A DNA stretch of 64,000 bases from an uncultured Prevotellaceae bacterium (GTDB lineage: Bacteria > Bacteroidota > Bacteroidia > Bacteroidales > Bacteroidaceae): assembly GCA_947165505.1 (NCBI GenBank), contig CAMVAT010000003.1, forward strand, positions 62,001 to 126,000, read 5' to 3'. The position numbers and the translations under genes were made by a program. The notes beneath the pieces were generated by a model. It searched no databases, was not told where the DNA came from, and saw only the letters and a program-made list of their open reading frames with translations. This document shows positions 1-9,193 of this stretch, piece by piece. The number at the start of each line of letters is the position of its first letter. Positions within the stretch are counted from its first letter, which is position 1.

Positions 1-1
1 A

Positions 2-985
2 CAAGGGATGAACCGGCTGATGGAGATGGCCGACGGATACGTGGCATCGCATGGCATACCTATGCAACAGGCGTTGCAGGCATGGAACCTGATGAACGGA
101 CAATGGACAGAGTCGGAATTTGAGCGGAGGATGAATGTCGTGCGATTGCAAGACCGATACCCCGACATCCCGAAAATCGTGAACCTGATGGGGCGCAAAC
201 CCGACAGCAGCGGCCGCGAACACCTCACCGCCGACCGTGGACAGCAGATGAAAATAGAACATTCCGCCGGAAGCGATATCGAAGGCATCACCATCGGCAA
301 TGACCTGAATGCGCTGCTCCCGTCAGAGGTGGCTCTCTTTGCCGACCAACGCATGGGCGACCTCTTCATGCAACGCTATCTCACGCATCGGCTGCAACTG
401 TTCCGCTACCGCTCGGAACTGACAACGCCGGCGCGAAAACTCAGTTTCATAGCCGCCTCGAGGCGCGGGCCCATGATTGTGTGCGTTGACACCTCGGCCA
501 GTATGTATGGCACGCCGCAGCGTATCACACAGTCGTTGCTCTCGCTTCTGGAACAGACGGCCGAGCGGCTGGGACGCGATTGTTTCTTAATAGATTTTTC
601 TGTCGGCATCAGGCCCATCGACCTGATACAACGCAGGAAACAACAGCGGTGGCAACGTCTGGGCATGACCAAGGAAGATGCCAATTTCGACTTGGGAGCC
701 ATTCCTTTTATCGGCGGTGGTACGGATGCCCGTAATATGATGGACCAGATGTTCGAGCTGCTTGATACAGAGGGGTCGGCCTATGTCAATGCCGATGTGC
801 TGTGGGTGACGGATTTCATGATACCCACTCCGCCGCCCGACTACCTCAAGCGGATGGCAGCGCTCAAAGACACGGGCACTCGTTTCTATGGACTGGAAAT
901 CACCACAGAAGACGTGCCCCACGACTGGGCTCCCCATTTCAACCGGATATTCAAAATACGTTACCGTCCCGTGAGAAAATATTGA
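2..985 (+). CDS. VWA domain protein (CoxE/ViaA-like), 5' end outside window
   Basis: The C-terminal half is a von Willebrand A domain. A MIDAS motif DTSASM lies at about residues 161-166 counted from the first in-window Met, and GGGTD follows near residue 235, matching the second metal-binding loop. The N-terminal part is helical and charged, as in CoxE/ViaA-type proteins that usually pair with a MoxR/RavA AAA+ ATPase. No such partner is visible because the frame stays open to the left edge, so the protein is probably longer than 325 residues and its partner may lie upstream. The last 25 bases overlap the convergent lipoprotein gene. A role in metal-dependent protein binding is a family inference; the substrate is unknown. 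Confidence 0.8.
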   Translation, partial: QGMNRLMEMADGYVASHGIPMQQALQAWNLMNGQWTESEFERRMNVVRLQDRYPDIPKIVNLMGRKPDSSGREHLTADRGQQMKIEHSAGSDIEGITIGNDLNALLPSEVALFADQRMGDLFMQRYLTHRLQLFRYRSELTTPARKLSFIAASRRGPMIVCVDTSASMYGTPQRITQSLLSLLEQTAERLGRDCFLIDFSVGIRPIDLIQRRKQQRWQRLGMTKEDANFDLGAIPFIGGGTDARNMMDQMFELLDTEGSAYVNADVLWVTDFMIPTPPPDYLKRMAALKDTGTRFYGLEITTEDVPHDWAPHFNRIFKIRYRPVRKY

Positions 986-1815
986 CCGCCATCTGAGAGA
1001 GAGTCAAGGGGGATGGTGAAGGCAGGCGCACCATCGTCAAGCGGGCAGATGTCGTACAACTCATACTGAAACCGGAGTCCGTCGGCGGTCAGATAGGGTG
1101 GGTGGGCAGGCATGGGTAGCAACTCTAAAGGCACAGTCAGGCAATGAGCCAGCGAGGCGGTGTCGCTCACACCGAAATAGGCCATCAGTCCGCGTATCAT
1201 CTGCCGTCTTAACACATCGTCATCATCATTAACGGGGCGGGTCATCCGTTTGCCGTCAGACCTTCGGATGGTGATGCCTTGGGTGCCGTAGGTGCCATGG
1301 CCGCCACCCGTGAAATAGGAATAGTGCCACGATTCGTAGGTGATGTATTGGTCGGAAACGTAGATGAGGCGTAACTCTGTTCCCTCTTCGGGGGCTTCGT
1401 CTTGGCTTACCTCGCCGATGCGCAGTTGCTCGAGCGACTGCTCAAAACCCGTTAATATCATTTCGCAATATTGTTTGGCCAGACTGTCGGGGTGGTTGCT
1501 GGCGCGAAATGGCTTACGGCCGAAGAGCTGATTGTGGATGAACGACTTGGCTTCGCGGCTTGCCGCATCGTTGCCTGTAGGATAGTCTATATATACCTCG
1601 GCAGTGCCGAACGGCGACGTCAGTTTCATTCGTGCTGAGTCGGTGGCAAAAGGGGCAGCCGTGGCCGTGGTCGTGCCAGACGAGTGCCGGACAGTCAGGC
1701 TGTCTTCCGCCGAAGGCTGCTGGCGTGTGTGGCAGCCCGCCCATGTCATAGACAGACACAGCGAGAGTATGGCGGTAAGCAAACCCGGTGGCAGAGAGAT
1801 ACAATGATGCCTCAT
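961..1815 (-). CDS. DUF3298-type secreted lipoprotein
   Basis: The protein begins with a hydrophobic signal (MRHHCISLPPGLLTAILSL) ending in TWAGC, a weak lipobox, so it is probably a lipoprotein or an exported protein. The C-terminal part resembles DUF3298/RsiV-like domains: a conserved PYLTADGLRFQYELYDI segment lies near the end, followed by a short PLDSL stretch. An upstream in-frame Met at 1908 would add 31 residues but would overlap the tnaA promoter, so the start at 1815 is preferred because it places the signal peptide at the N terminus. It converges with, and overlaps by 25 bases, the VWA gene. The biological role is unknown; related domains bind peptidoglycan or sugars in some proteins. 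Confidence 0.75.
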   Translation of the reverse strand: MRHHCISLPPGLLTAILSLCLSMTWAGCHTRQQPSAEDSLTVRHSSGTTTATAAPFATDSARMKLTSPFGTAEVYIDYPTGNDAASREAKSFIHNQLFGRKPFRASNHPDSLAKQYCEMILTGFEQSLEQLRIGEVSQDEAPEEGTELRLIYVSDQYITYESWHYSYFTGGGHGTYGTQGITIRRSDGKRMTRPVNDDDDVLRRQMIRGLMAYFGVSDTASLAHCLTVPLELLPMPAHPPYLTADGLRFQYELYDICPLDDGAPAFTIPLDSLSDGGQYFLTGR

Positions 1816-1891
1816 AGACGTAGAAATGATACTGCAAAAGTAAAGAAAAAATATGACTCGCCAGTCCTGACGGTCTTTTTTTTGCATAAAA

Positions 1892-1923
1892 TTTGTATGT
1901 TTCATCAAAAAGGTGTATCTTTG
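1892..1923 (+). promoter_or_regulatory. Bacteroidetes-type promoter for tnaA
   Basis: A TTTG at 1892-1895 and a TATCTTTG at 1916-1923 are separated by 20 bases, matching the Bacteroidetes sigma-ABfr consensus (TTTG, 19-21 bases, TAnnTTTG). Transcription would start near 1930, leaving a leader of about 70 bases before tnaA. No TnaC-like leader peptide is evident. Confidence 0.8.
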
Positions 1924-2000
1924 CAGAGAAAACCTTTGTTAAGCCGACGGCGTGAGCCGCCAAATACCAACCTTTTTTAGTTAACCGATTTTTTTATACT

Positions 2001-3383
2001 ATGGAATTACCATTTGCAGAATCTTGGAAAATCAAGATGGTAGAGCCGATTCGCAAAAGCACTCGTGAGGAGCGTGAACAATGGCTGAGAGAAGCACACT
2101 ACAATGTCTTCCAGTTACGGGCCGAGCAGGTCTATATCGATCTGCTCACCGACTCAGGCACTGGCGCCATGAGCGACAGGCAATGGTCGGCCATGATGAT
2201 GGGCGACGAGAGCTATGCCGGCGCGAAATCATTCTATCACTTTGAAGATACGGTACGCCGGATCTTCGGACTGAAGTATGTCATCCCCACGCATCAGGGC
2301 AGGGCGGCGGAGAATGTGCTCTTCTCCTATCTGGTCAAGGCGGGCGACGTGGTGCCGGGCAATGCGCATTTCGATACGACCAAAGGGCATATCGAGAGCC
2401 GGCATGCCACAGCCATCGACGTGACGACCGATGACGCGAAAGACACGCAGAAAGAAGTGCCCTTCAAGGGAAATGTGTCGTTGGAGAAACTGGAGACGGT
2501 ACTCAAAGAGAATCCCGGCAAGGTGCCATTCATGGTGCTCACCGTCACCAACAACACCGTGGGCGGACAGCCCGTGAGCATGGAGAACATCAAGCAGACC
2601 TGTGAGCTGTGCCATCGTTACGACGTTCCGGTGGTGATGGACTCGGCCCGCTTTGCCGAGAATGCCTACTTCATCAAGATTCGTGAACCGGGTTATGCCG
2701 ATAAGACCATCAAGGAAATCGTGCGCGAGATGTACGAGCAGGCCGATGCTGCCACGATGTCGTGCAAGAAGGATGCCATCGTCAATATGGGCGGCTTTAT
2801 CGCTACGAACCGTAAAGACTGGTATGATGGGGCCAAGGGCTTCTGCATCCCCTTCGAAGGCTATGCTACCTACGGCGGACTGAACGGGCGCGACATGGAG
2901 GCTATCGCCGTGGGACTGGACGAGAATACCGAGTTTGATATGCTCGACACGCGGATCCGTCAGGTGCGCCATCTGGCTCAGAAACTCGATGAGTATGGCA
3001 TTCCCTATCAGCGGCCGGCTGGCGGACATGCTATCTTTGTCGATGCCGACCGTGTGCTCACCCATGTGCCGAAAGAGGAGTTCCCCGCGCAAATGCTTAC
3101 CTGCGAACTCTATCTGGAGGCGGGCATCAGAGCCTGCGAAATAGGGTATATGCTGGCCGACCGTGACCCCGTGACCCGCGAAAACCGCTTCGGCGGACTC
3201 GACTTGCTGCGCCTGGCCATACCACGCAGGGTTTATACCGACAACCATATTGACGTGGTGGCCGCTGCCTTGAAAAACGTCTATGACCGCCGTGAGACGG
3301 TGACACGCGGCCTGGCTATCGAATGGGAAGCTCCGCTGATGCGGCACTTCACGGTGCAACTGCGGATGTTGAGGAATGAATAA
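2001..3383 (+). CDS. tnaA: Tryptophanase (PLP-dependent L-tryptophan indole-lyase)
   Basis: This cytosolic enzyme splits tryptophan into indole, pyruvate and ammonia. It is a full-length beta-eliminating lyase (460 residues). The PLP lysine is in TMSCKKD, at about K257. Two positions separate tryptophanase from tyrosine phenol-lyase. The FDTTKGH segment near residue 124 has the tryptophanase Asp where phenol-lyase has Thr. The GIRACEIG segment lacks the Arg that phenol-lyase uses to bind substrate. Both favour tryptophanase. The gene stands alone behind its own promoter and is followed by a long inverted repeat facing the convergent arabinofuranosidase gene. No tryptophan permease lies next to it. 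Indole production by gut Bacteroidales usually depends on this enzyme. Confidence 0.92.
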   Translation: MELPFAESWKIKMVEPIRKSTREEREQWLREAHYNVFQLRAEQVYIDLLTDSGTGAMSDRQWSAMMMGDESYAGAKSFYHFEDTVRRIFGLKYVIPTHQGRAAENVLFSYLVKAGDVVPGNAHFDTTKGHIESRHATAIDVTTDDAKDTQKEVPFKGNVSLEKLETVLKENPGKVPFMVLTVTNNTVGGQPVSMENIKQTCELCHRYDVPVVMDSARFAENAYFIKIREPGYADKTIKEIVREMYEQADAATMSCKKDAIVNMGGFIATNRKDWYDGAKGFCIPFEGYATYGGLNGRDMEAIAVGLDENTEFDMLDTRIRQVRHLAQKLDEYGIPYQRPAGGHAIFVDADRVLTHVPKEEFPAQMLTCELYLEAGIRACEIGYMLADRDPVTRENRFGGLDLLRLAIPRRVYTDNHIDVVAAALKNVYDRRETVTRGLAIEWEAPLMRHFTVQLRMLRNE

Positions 3384-3395
3384 GGATCATGTTTA

Positions 3396-3543
3396 AAGTG
3401 AGGGTGTGTCATATTAAATAGACAACGGATTTCGCGGATTTCACAGATGCTTTTATTGCTGATAATCAGCAATTTGTAAATCCGTGAAATCCGCGAAATC
3501 CGTTATTGAGGAGAAATCCAAGTGTTTTGACACACCCTCACTT
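3396..3543. repeat. 148-base nested inverted repeat between convergent genes
   Basis: Three nested perfect arms are visible. The outer arms are 16 bases (3396-3411 with 3528-3543; AAGTGAGGGTGTGTCA and its complement). The middle arms are 21 bases (3424-3444 with 3484-3504). The central hairpin has 8-base arms, ATTGCTGA and TCAGCAAT, around TAA. The element sits between the 3' ends of tnaA and the arabinofuranosidase gene. It could be a non-autonomous transposable element (MITE-like), a bidirectional terminator, or both. No transposase gene lies inside it. Confidence 0.8.
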
Positions 3544-3574
3544 AGCTACTTAATTACTGACTGCTTCATAGGAA

Positions 3575-5539
3575 CTATTTCGCAGCCTTCACTCTCAGCA
3601 CGATGAACGAGTGGGCACCCAGAGGCAGGTTGATGCGGTTGCCGTCGGTCTGCCAGTTTGTGGCGCTGAGTGCCACGGGCTTCACTGCATTGGGATTGTC
3701 AAGGGTGTTCTCTGTGGTAAGCGAAGGTGCCGTCAGCAGCGTGCCGGTCACGTTGGCGATGTTCTTCTTGCCTTTCAGCACGATGCTCACGTCTTGACGG
3801 GCACGGTCTGTCGTGTTGACTACTTTCACAATATATTCTTGGGTAGGCTCATCCCACACGGCTGAGGCATAGACACCATCGTTGGAACCCGTCAAGGGGA
3901 CGACCCGTGTGCCGCGGTTCAGGCTATAGAGCTGTTGCACCTGATAGTTGGCCGACCGTACATGGCGCAGATTGTCAAACCAGATGAGGTCGGGGCGCCA
4001 TTGCCAGCCCTCGACATGGGCGAAGAGCGGAGCGTATGTAGCCATGCGCACCAAATCGGCATTGCGCTCCAGGCCCGTCATGAAGGCGGCTTCGCACAGT
4101 GCTGCCTGGAAATTGTTGCGCTGTCCTTCGCCATGGCATGCATATTCGCCGGCAAACACCTTCGGGCCTTTGCGCGAGTAACTGTCGTAGCGTGTCACAT
4201 TCTGGAGGAACCATTCGGGCGAGCGGTAGTAGTGCTCATCCACCAGGTCGGCCTTCAGCCGGCGCATCTCCTGCCAGCCGTAGTCGAAGTCTTCACCGTC
4301 GGGGCTCGGACCAGAGGTGCCCACCACCTGCATCTTCGGATATTTGGCGCGGATGACTTTCAAGAACAGCTCCAGACGCTCCGGGTAGCGCGGTCCCCAC
4401 TGCTCATTGCCGATACCGATATACTTCATGTTGAAGGGAGCGGGATGTCCCATTTTGGCTCTCACAGCACCCCATTTGGTCGAGGTGTCGCCATTGGCGA
4501 ACTCTATCAGGTCGAGTGCGTCTTGGATATACTCATCCAGCACGTCAAGGCCGACAAGTGCTTTCGGGTCGTTGGCGGGGTTCTGGAATTGGCAGGCCAT
4601 ACCGCAACTCAGGATAGGCAGCGGTTCGGCACCGATATACTCTGACAGAAGGAAATACTCATAGAAACCAATGCCGAGCGACTGGTAGTAAAGCGGCGAC
4701 ATGCGATGCGCGAAGGTATAGTTCCAGCGGTTTTCGTTCATCTCGCGGCGCTCCACGTCGCCCACACTCTTTTTCCATTGGTAGCGGCTGGCCAGGTCGG
4801 TACCCTCGACGATGCAACCGCCGGGGAAGCGGAACACGCCGGGGTGCAAGTCTTTCAGCGCGCCTACCAGGTCGGTACGCATGCCATGCCAGTTGTCGTC
4901 GGGCATGAGCGACACGTGGTCGAGGTCGGCTCCATCGGCTGTCTGCAAGAAGATGCGCAACAGGGCTTTTGCCTCAGTCTCCGACGGTGTCATGCTCACG
5001 GCGTAACGCTTCCAGTCGGCCGATGCGATGTCGATGGTCTGACGGGCGATGATATTGTTGCTCGTGTTGACCAGTTCTACGCGCAGGGTGGCTTTCTTGC
5101 CGCCAGACTCATGCAGGCGGGCGTAGGTCGAGAAGGTGTATGTCTGTCCTTTCTTGACACCCATGCCGAAATAACCTTTGTTTTCGATACCGGTGCGCTT
5201 CTCGATGTGGCCAGAGTCGGCCAGTACCACATAATGCGGATTCTCCGGGAATGCGGGGCGCACATCGCTCACGCACACATTGCCGAAGGGTGTCCAACCG
5301 AGCAGGCCACCGCTCATGGTCTTGTCGCCCATCTTGTGCATAGGAGCCTCGAACGAGCGGTTGGCCACCAACTCAGCATACAGGCCGCCGTCGGCACCGA
5401 AGTTGATGTCTTCGAAGAAAATACCGTACATCGTGGAAGAGATGTCTGAACCCGGATGCTTGGTATCTACGGTCAGGGTCTGCTGCGCATGTACACTAAG
5501 TGCCATCAGCGCAAAAAATGTCATCAATGTTTTTTTCAT
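3575..5539 (-). CDS. Alpha-L-arabinofuranosidase, GH51, exported
   Basis: A glycoside hydrolase that removes arabinofuranosyl units from plant arabinan or arabinoxylan. A signal peptide (residues 1-18, ending SVHA before QQ) sends it to the periplasm or outside. A carbohydrate-binding-like beta domain spans roughly residues 70-215. It is followed by the catalytic barrel, with the acid/base Glu in GIGNEQWG (E379) and the nucleophile in FAGEYAC (E465), then a C-terminal beta domain. The length of 654 residues is normal for Bacteroidetes members. The gene stands alone, with no SusC/SusD pair or other glycan enzymes beside it, so it is not part of an obvious polysaccharide utilization locus in this window. 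Confidence 0.9.
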   Translation of the reverse strand: MKKTLMTFFALMALSVHAQQTLTVDTKHPGSDISSTMYGIFFEDINFGADGGLYAELVANRSFEAPMHKMGDKTMSGGLLGWTPFGNVCVSDVRPAFPENPHYVVLADSGHIEKRTGIENKGYFGMGVKKGQTYTFSTYARLHESGGKKATLRVELVNTSNNIIARQTIDIASADWKRYAVSMTPSETEAKALLRIFLQTADGADLDHVSLMPDDNWHGMRTDLVGALKDLHPGVFRFPGGCIVEGTDLASRYQWKKSVGDVERREMNENRWNYTFAHRMSPLYYQSLGIGFYEYFLLSEYIGAEPLPILSCGMACQFQNPANDPKALVGLDVLDEYIQDALDLIEFANGDTSTKWGAVRAKMGHPAPFNMKYIGIGNEQWGPRYPERLELFLKVIRAKYPKMQVVGTSGPSPDGEDFDYGWQEMRRLKADLVDEHYYRSPEWFLQNVTRYDSYSRKGPKVFAGEYACHGEGQRNNFQAALCEAAFMTGLERNADLVRMATYAPLFAHVEGWQWRPDLIWFDNLRHVRSANYQVQQLYSLNRGTRVVPLTGSNDGVYASAVWDEPTQEYIVKVVNTTDRARQDVSIVLKGKKNIANVTGTLLTAPSLTTENTLDNPNAVKPVALSATNWQTDGNRINLPLGAHSFIVLRVKAAK

Positions 5540-5555
5540 GTTGATTGGTTTTTAA

Positions 5556-5702
5556 TATAGTTTAAAGTTTATAGTTTAAAGTTTTTAGTTTAAAAATGAT
5601 AGATTATAGATTATAGATGATATGGATAGAATAGGGGTTTCACCTCTCTTAGGCAAATCTCCTGCCCCTTGCCCCCACATACCTCTTACCTCACACCTCT
5701 AA
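5556..5702. repeat. Intergenic low-complexity repeats before GH51 gene
   Basis: Three simple-sequence types follow one another. First come AT-rich near-repeats of TTTAAAGTTTATAG (5560-5640). Next is a TGCCCCTTGCCCCC block (about 5660-5675). Last is a short CCTCTTACCTCACACCTCT block (about 5683-5701). The last block runs into the end of the P-type ATPase gene, so the ATPase C-terminal tail (GVRGNIRGVR) is encoded in part by repeat sequence. Confidence 0.6.
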
Positions 5703-8439
5703 TGTTCCCTCTCACCCCTTCGCCCACGACGAGGACAAGGGAGGTAAGTGCGATGATCCAGAACCAGTCGCCCAGACTTAGAGGCACCACGTTGAAGACA
5801 GCACCGCCGAAGTTGACTATCAATATCTGTCCGAAGAAGATGATGGCTGCAATGGCCAGGAAACTCTCACAGTTCTTGAAATGGAATGCTGACCGGTGCG
5901 TGGCGAAGGCGCGCGCATTAAACAGATTCCAGAACTGCAGCATCACAAACAGGGTGAAGAAGAGGCTCAGTTCGTAGGGCGACAGCCCGTCTCTGGTGCC
6001 GAAGTGCAGGCTCAGCAGGTCTTCCACGCATCGGATGTCGCCATACTCCATCGAGAGGAGCACGAACAGCAGGATGGCGAAGAAGAGCATGCCGGTGCCG
6101 AAGATGGTGTTGCGCATGGGATGGCTGATGATGAAAGCGTCGCGGCGGCGGGGTGGTTCGCGCATCACTTGGTGTGATGGTGGCAGCGAAGCCAGGGCCA
6201 TGGCCGCAAACGTGTCCATGATGAGGTTCACCCACAGCATCTGCGTCACCGATAGGGGCGACTCGGTGCCGATGAACGCGCCGACCAGCACGATGAGGCA
6301 CGCCGCCACATTGACGGTCATTTGGAAAAGCAAAAAACGCTGTATGTTGCGGTAGAGCGAGCGCCCCCACATCACAGCCCTGCTGATGCTGGCAAACGAA
6401 TTGTCGATGATGGTGATGTCTGACGCTTCTTTGGCCACCGACGAACCGTCGCCCATGGAGAGTCCTACCTGTGCTGTCTTCAGTGCTGGCGCGTCATTGG
6501 TGCCGTCGCCTGTCACAGCCACCACCTCACCGTTGGATTGCAAGGCCTCGACCAGGCGTTTCTTGTCCATCGGGCGGGCCCGGGCTACTATTTTCAACTG
6601 CCGGGCGCGCTTGGCGAGTGTCTCGTCGCTCATCTGTGCCACCTCTTGTCCGGTGATGATGCTGCTGGCCTCGTCGGTGTCGTGCCACAGTCCGATGTCG
6701 CGCCCTATTTGCCGGGCGGTGGCAGGTGTGTCGCCCGTGACGATGATGATGTCGATGCCGGCATCGGTACATTCTTTGATGGCGGGCGGCACATCGCTAC
6801 GCACGGGGTCGCTGATGGCCACAATGCCTAATAGGGTCAGGTGGGCGGCGGTCAGTTGACCGTTGCTGATGCCGCTCTCGTCGTCGGCCAGTTCGCAGTA
6901 TGCGAAGGCGAGTGTTCGCATGGCCATTTGCTGATAGCGGGCGAGCTGTGTGTGTAGGTCGTTGTGTGTGTCGCTGTCCGTGCGCTGTCGGCACAAGGCC
7001 TCGACAATTTCCGGCGCGCCCTTGACGTACAGTATCCGTTGGCCGGATGCATTCCGCACCACGGTGGCCATATACTTGCGCTCGGTAGAGAACGGCAGCT
7101 CGTCGATGCGCTCGGCGCTGTCGCGCAACTGCTGGTAATCGATACCCTGTCCGTTGAGCCACAATAGCAGCGCCCCCTCGGTGGGGTTGCCGATGGATTG
7201 TATGTGGTCGGGATTCCGGCGGTCTAATTCGGCGGTTGAGTTGAGCGCGATACCTTCGGCTATCAGGTGCCCTTGAGGGTGCCCGGTCAGTGCCTGTCCC
7301 TCCATCCCGATGAAACACACTTCGTGCACCTGCATCTGATTCTGAGTGAGGGTACCCGTCTTGTCGGTGCAGATGACGGTGGTGGCACCCATGGTCTCGC
7401 AAGCGTGCATCTTGCGCACCAAGTTGTTGGCTTTCAGCATCCTGCGCATGGAGTAGGCCAGACTGAGTGCCACCGCCATGGGCAGTCCTTCGGGCACCGC
7501 CACGACAATGAGGGTCACCGCGATGAGTATCGTCTCTAACAGGTATGTCAGCAGGTCGATGCTCCAAAAGGCTTCGGGTGCCCAGTGGCAGTTGATGCCG
7601 AATACGATGATGCGTCCCACGACGATGAGCGCGGCGATGCAATAACTGATTCGGGTGATGAGCATGCCTAAACCGTCGAGCTGCAGGTTGAGTGGGGTCC
7701 TGACACTGTCGTCTATCTGTACCGCTTGAAACACTTTGCCGTTTTCGGTCTGGTCGCCCACGGCGAAGACACGGCAGATGCCGTGCCCCTCCATGACCTT
7801 GGTGCCCCGCATCACGTGGTTGCTGGGGTAGGTGGCATGCGGTTTCATGGCCTCAGGATGTGTGGTCTTGCTGCAAATGGGCTCGCCTGTCAGACTTGAT
7901 TCGTCGATATGCAGTGATACCGACTCAAGCAGTTCCGCGTCGGCGGGTATCTCTTCGCCCGTCTCGATGATGACGATGTCGCCCACCACTACGTCGCGAC
8001 GCATGATCTGCTCGGGGTTGCCGTTGCGTATCACCTGTACGGGTTCTTCGTCGTTCACCTGGTTGAGAATCGAAAATTCGCGGTCGGCCTTCAACTCGAA
8101 GAGAAATGAGATGCCTGTGGCCAGCAGTATGGCTATGAGTATGCCGAGTGGTTCGAAAAACACCGCCATCCCCATCGAGGTGGACAGTCCGAGCCATCCG
8201 AAATATTCAGCACATGAAATGAAGATGGAGAGCAGGGCGGCTATCTCGAGGATAAAGATGAGTGCGTCACCATCTTCCCATCCGGGGATATGATGTCCTA
8301 ACGGGCCTGTCAACTTCTCGAAAAATCGTTTCCAAAGCGAGGTCTTCGGTGGGGGCGTGAGTGTGTTGGCTCCCCATTTCCGTCTGCTGGCCTCTACTTC
8401 GGCGTCTGTCAGCCCTGTATAGTGTTGCCGTGTAGTCAT
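5686..8439 (-). CDS. Calcium-transporting-type P-type ATPase
   Basis: An inner-membrane cation pump of the P2 (SERCA/PMCA-like) class. In order it shows an N-terminal cation-transporter segment, two helices (about 60-115), the actuator domain with SSLTGEP (181-187), helices with the ion-site PEGLP (316-320), the phosphorylation loop DKTGTLT (D359), a nucleotide-binding domain, the hinge TGDGTNDAP, and six C-terminal helices. The PEGLP motif and overall architecture point to Ca2+ (possibly Mn2+) rather than heavy metals. Its start overlaps the stop of the HD-domain gene by 4 bases, so the two are probably co-transcribed. The last residues run into an intergenic CT-repeat and look like a recently changed tail. 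Confidence 0.88.
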   Translation of the reverse strand: MTTRQHYTGLTDAEVEASRRKWGANTLTPPPKTSLWKRFFEKLTGPLGHHIPGWEDGDALIFILEIAALLSIFISCAEYFGWLGLSTSMGMAVFFEPLGILIAILLATGISFLFELKADREFSILNQVNDEEPVQVIRNGNPEQIMRRDVVVGDIVIIETGEEIPADAELLESVSLHIDESSLTGEPICSKTTHPEAMKPHATYPSNHVMRGTKVMEGHGICRVFAVGDQTENGKVFQAVQIDDSVRTPLNLQLDGLGMLITRISYCIAALIVVGRIIVFGINCHWAPEAFWSIDLLTYLLETILIAVTLIVVAVPEGLPMAVALSLAYSMRRMLKANNLVRKMHACETMGATTVICTDKTGTLTQNQMQVHEVCFIGMEGQALTGHPQGHLIAEGIALNSTAELDRRNPDHIQSIGNPTEGALLLWLNGQGIDYQQLRDSAERIDELPFSTERKYMATVVRNASGQRILYVKGAPEIVEALCRQRTDSDTHNDLHTQLARYQQMAMRTLAFAYCELADDESGISNGQLTAAHLTLLGIVAISDPVRSDVPPAIKECTDAGIDIIIVTGDTPATARQIGRDIGLWHDTDEASSIITGQEVAQMSDETLAKRARQLKIVARARPMDKKRLVEALQSNGEVVAVTGDGTNDAPALKTAQVGLSMGDGSSVAKEASDITIIDNSFASISRAVMWGRSLYRNIQRFLLFQMTVNVAACLIVLVGAFIGTESPLSVTQMLWVNLIMDTFAAMALASLPPSHQVMREPPRRRDAFIISHPMRNTIFGTGMLFFAILLFVLLSMEYGDIRCVEDLLSLHFGTRDGLSPYELSLFFTLFVMLQFWNLFNARAFATHRSAFHFKNCESFLAIAAIIFFGQILIVNFGGAVFNVVPLSLGDWFWIIALTSLVLVVGEGVRGNIRGVR

Positions 8440-9068
8440 TTTAGGCGGTAGGTTTCAAATTGTTGGTCGAATCGCTGTCTCAGCTGTTCGGGGCTTGCGA
8501 TCAAATCTCTTAACTGCTTGAGATACTGTTCGTTTTGCGACCCTGGTATCCACAGGCGTATGTACCCGTGCGAACTGTATTTATTGTCTAAATGCTCTAT
8601 GAATCGTTTCCAATGCTCCTCTTTGTCGTATTCGGGATAATGGTCCATACCAAACTGTATGGTGCGTTGTATCACCATGTCGGGATTGAGGTCGCGGTCG
8701 GCCTCTGCCACTATCTTCCCGTAAATGCTGCGGGGTGCTTTCGATGCTGATGCGCGGTGGTCTTCCACGGCTTCTTTCATCAGTTTGATTTGCATCGGCG
8801 AGAACCATTTCTTCAGCCGGGCGTCGGCGGCCAATATCTTGCCGCTGGTGAGGTGGTGGATGGCGCGTGGCCCCTCCAATCCTAAGTCGTGATAGGCTGC
8901 GGTGACATAGACCATGTCGATGTCGGCACCCAACTGCTGCGCGAGTGTCAGCGAACGGCGTATGACGCGTGTCACGTGCTCCATGTTGTGCGCCTGGTCG
9001 AATGCCGCATAGCGGGGCAATATCTGTTGCTCCACAAATGTCATCAGGTCTAAGCTTACGTTGGCCAT
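8436..9068 (-). CDS. HD-domain phosphohydrolase-like protein
   Basis: This 210-residue cytosolic protein of the HD superfamily has a metal-binding His near residue 31 (NMEHV), the His-Asp doublet YHDLG at 60-61, and EDHR near 110. Proteins of this type hydrolyse nucleotides or related phosphoesters, but the substrate cannot be read from the sequence. It lies directly upstream of the P-type ATPase with a 4-base overlap, and 125 bases of repeat-like sequence separate it from menA. The association with the pump may simply be operon arrangement. Confidence 0.78.
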   Translation of the reverse strand: MANVSLDLMTFVEQQILPRYAAFDQAHNMEHVTRVIRRSLTLAQQLGADIDMVYVTAAYHDLGLEGPRAIHHLTSGKILAADARLKKWFSPMQIKLMKEAVEDHRASASKAPRSIYGKIVAEADRDLNPDMVIQRTIQFGMDHYPEYDKEEHWKRFIEHLDNKYSSHGYIRLWIPGSQNEQYLKQLRDLIASPEQLRQRFDQQFETYRLK

Positions 9069-9193
9069 ATATTGTTTTTCTTGTTGACGAGTTGTTTTTT
9101 AGTTGACAAGTTGACGAGTAAACAAGTTGTTTCTGAGTTGAAGAGTATTCTCCTGCCTCCTGCCCCTTGCTCCTTTCCCCTAACATACCTCTC

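Noticed and set aside
1924..2000. Possible TnaC-like leader or riboswitch before tnaA
   Set aside because: The roughly 70-base leader shows no short Trp-containing reading frame and no recognisable aptamer structure.
2229..3359. 376-codon minus-strand frame opposite tnaA
   Set aside because: It fully overlaps a well-recognised gene and its translation has no known domain pattern.
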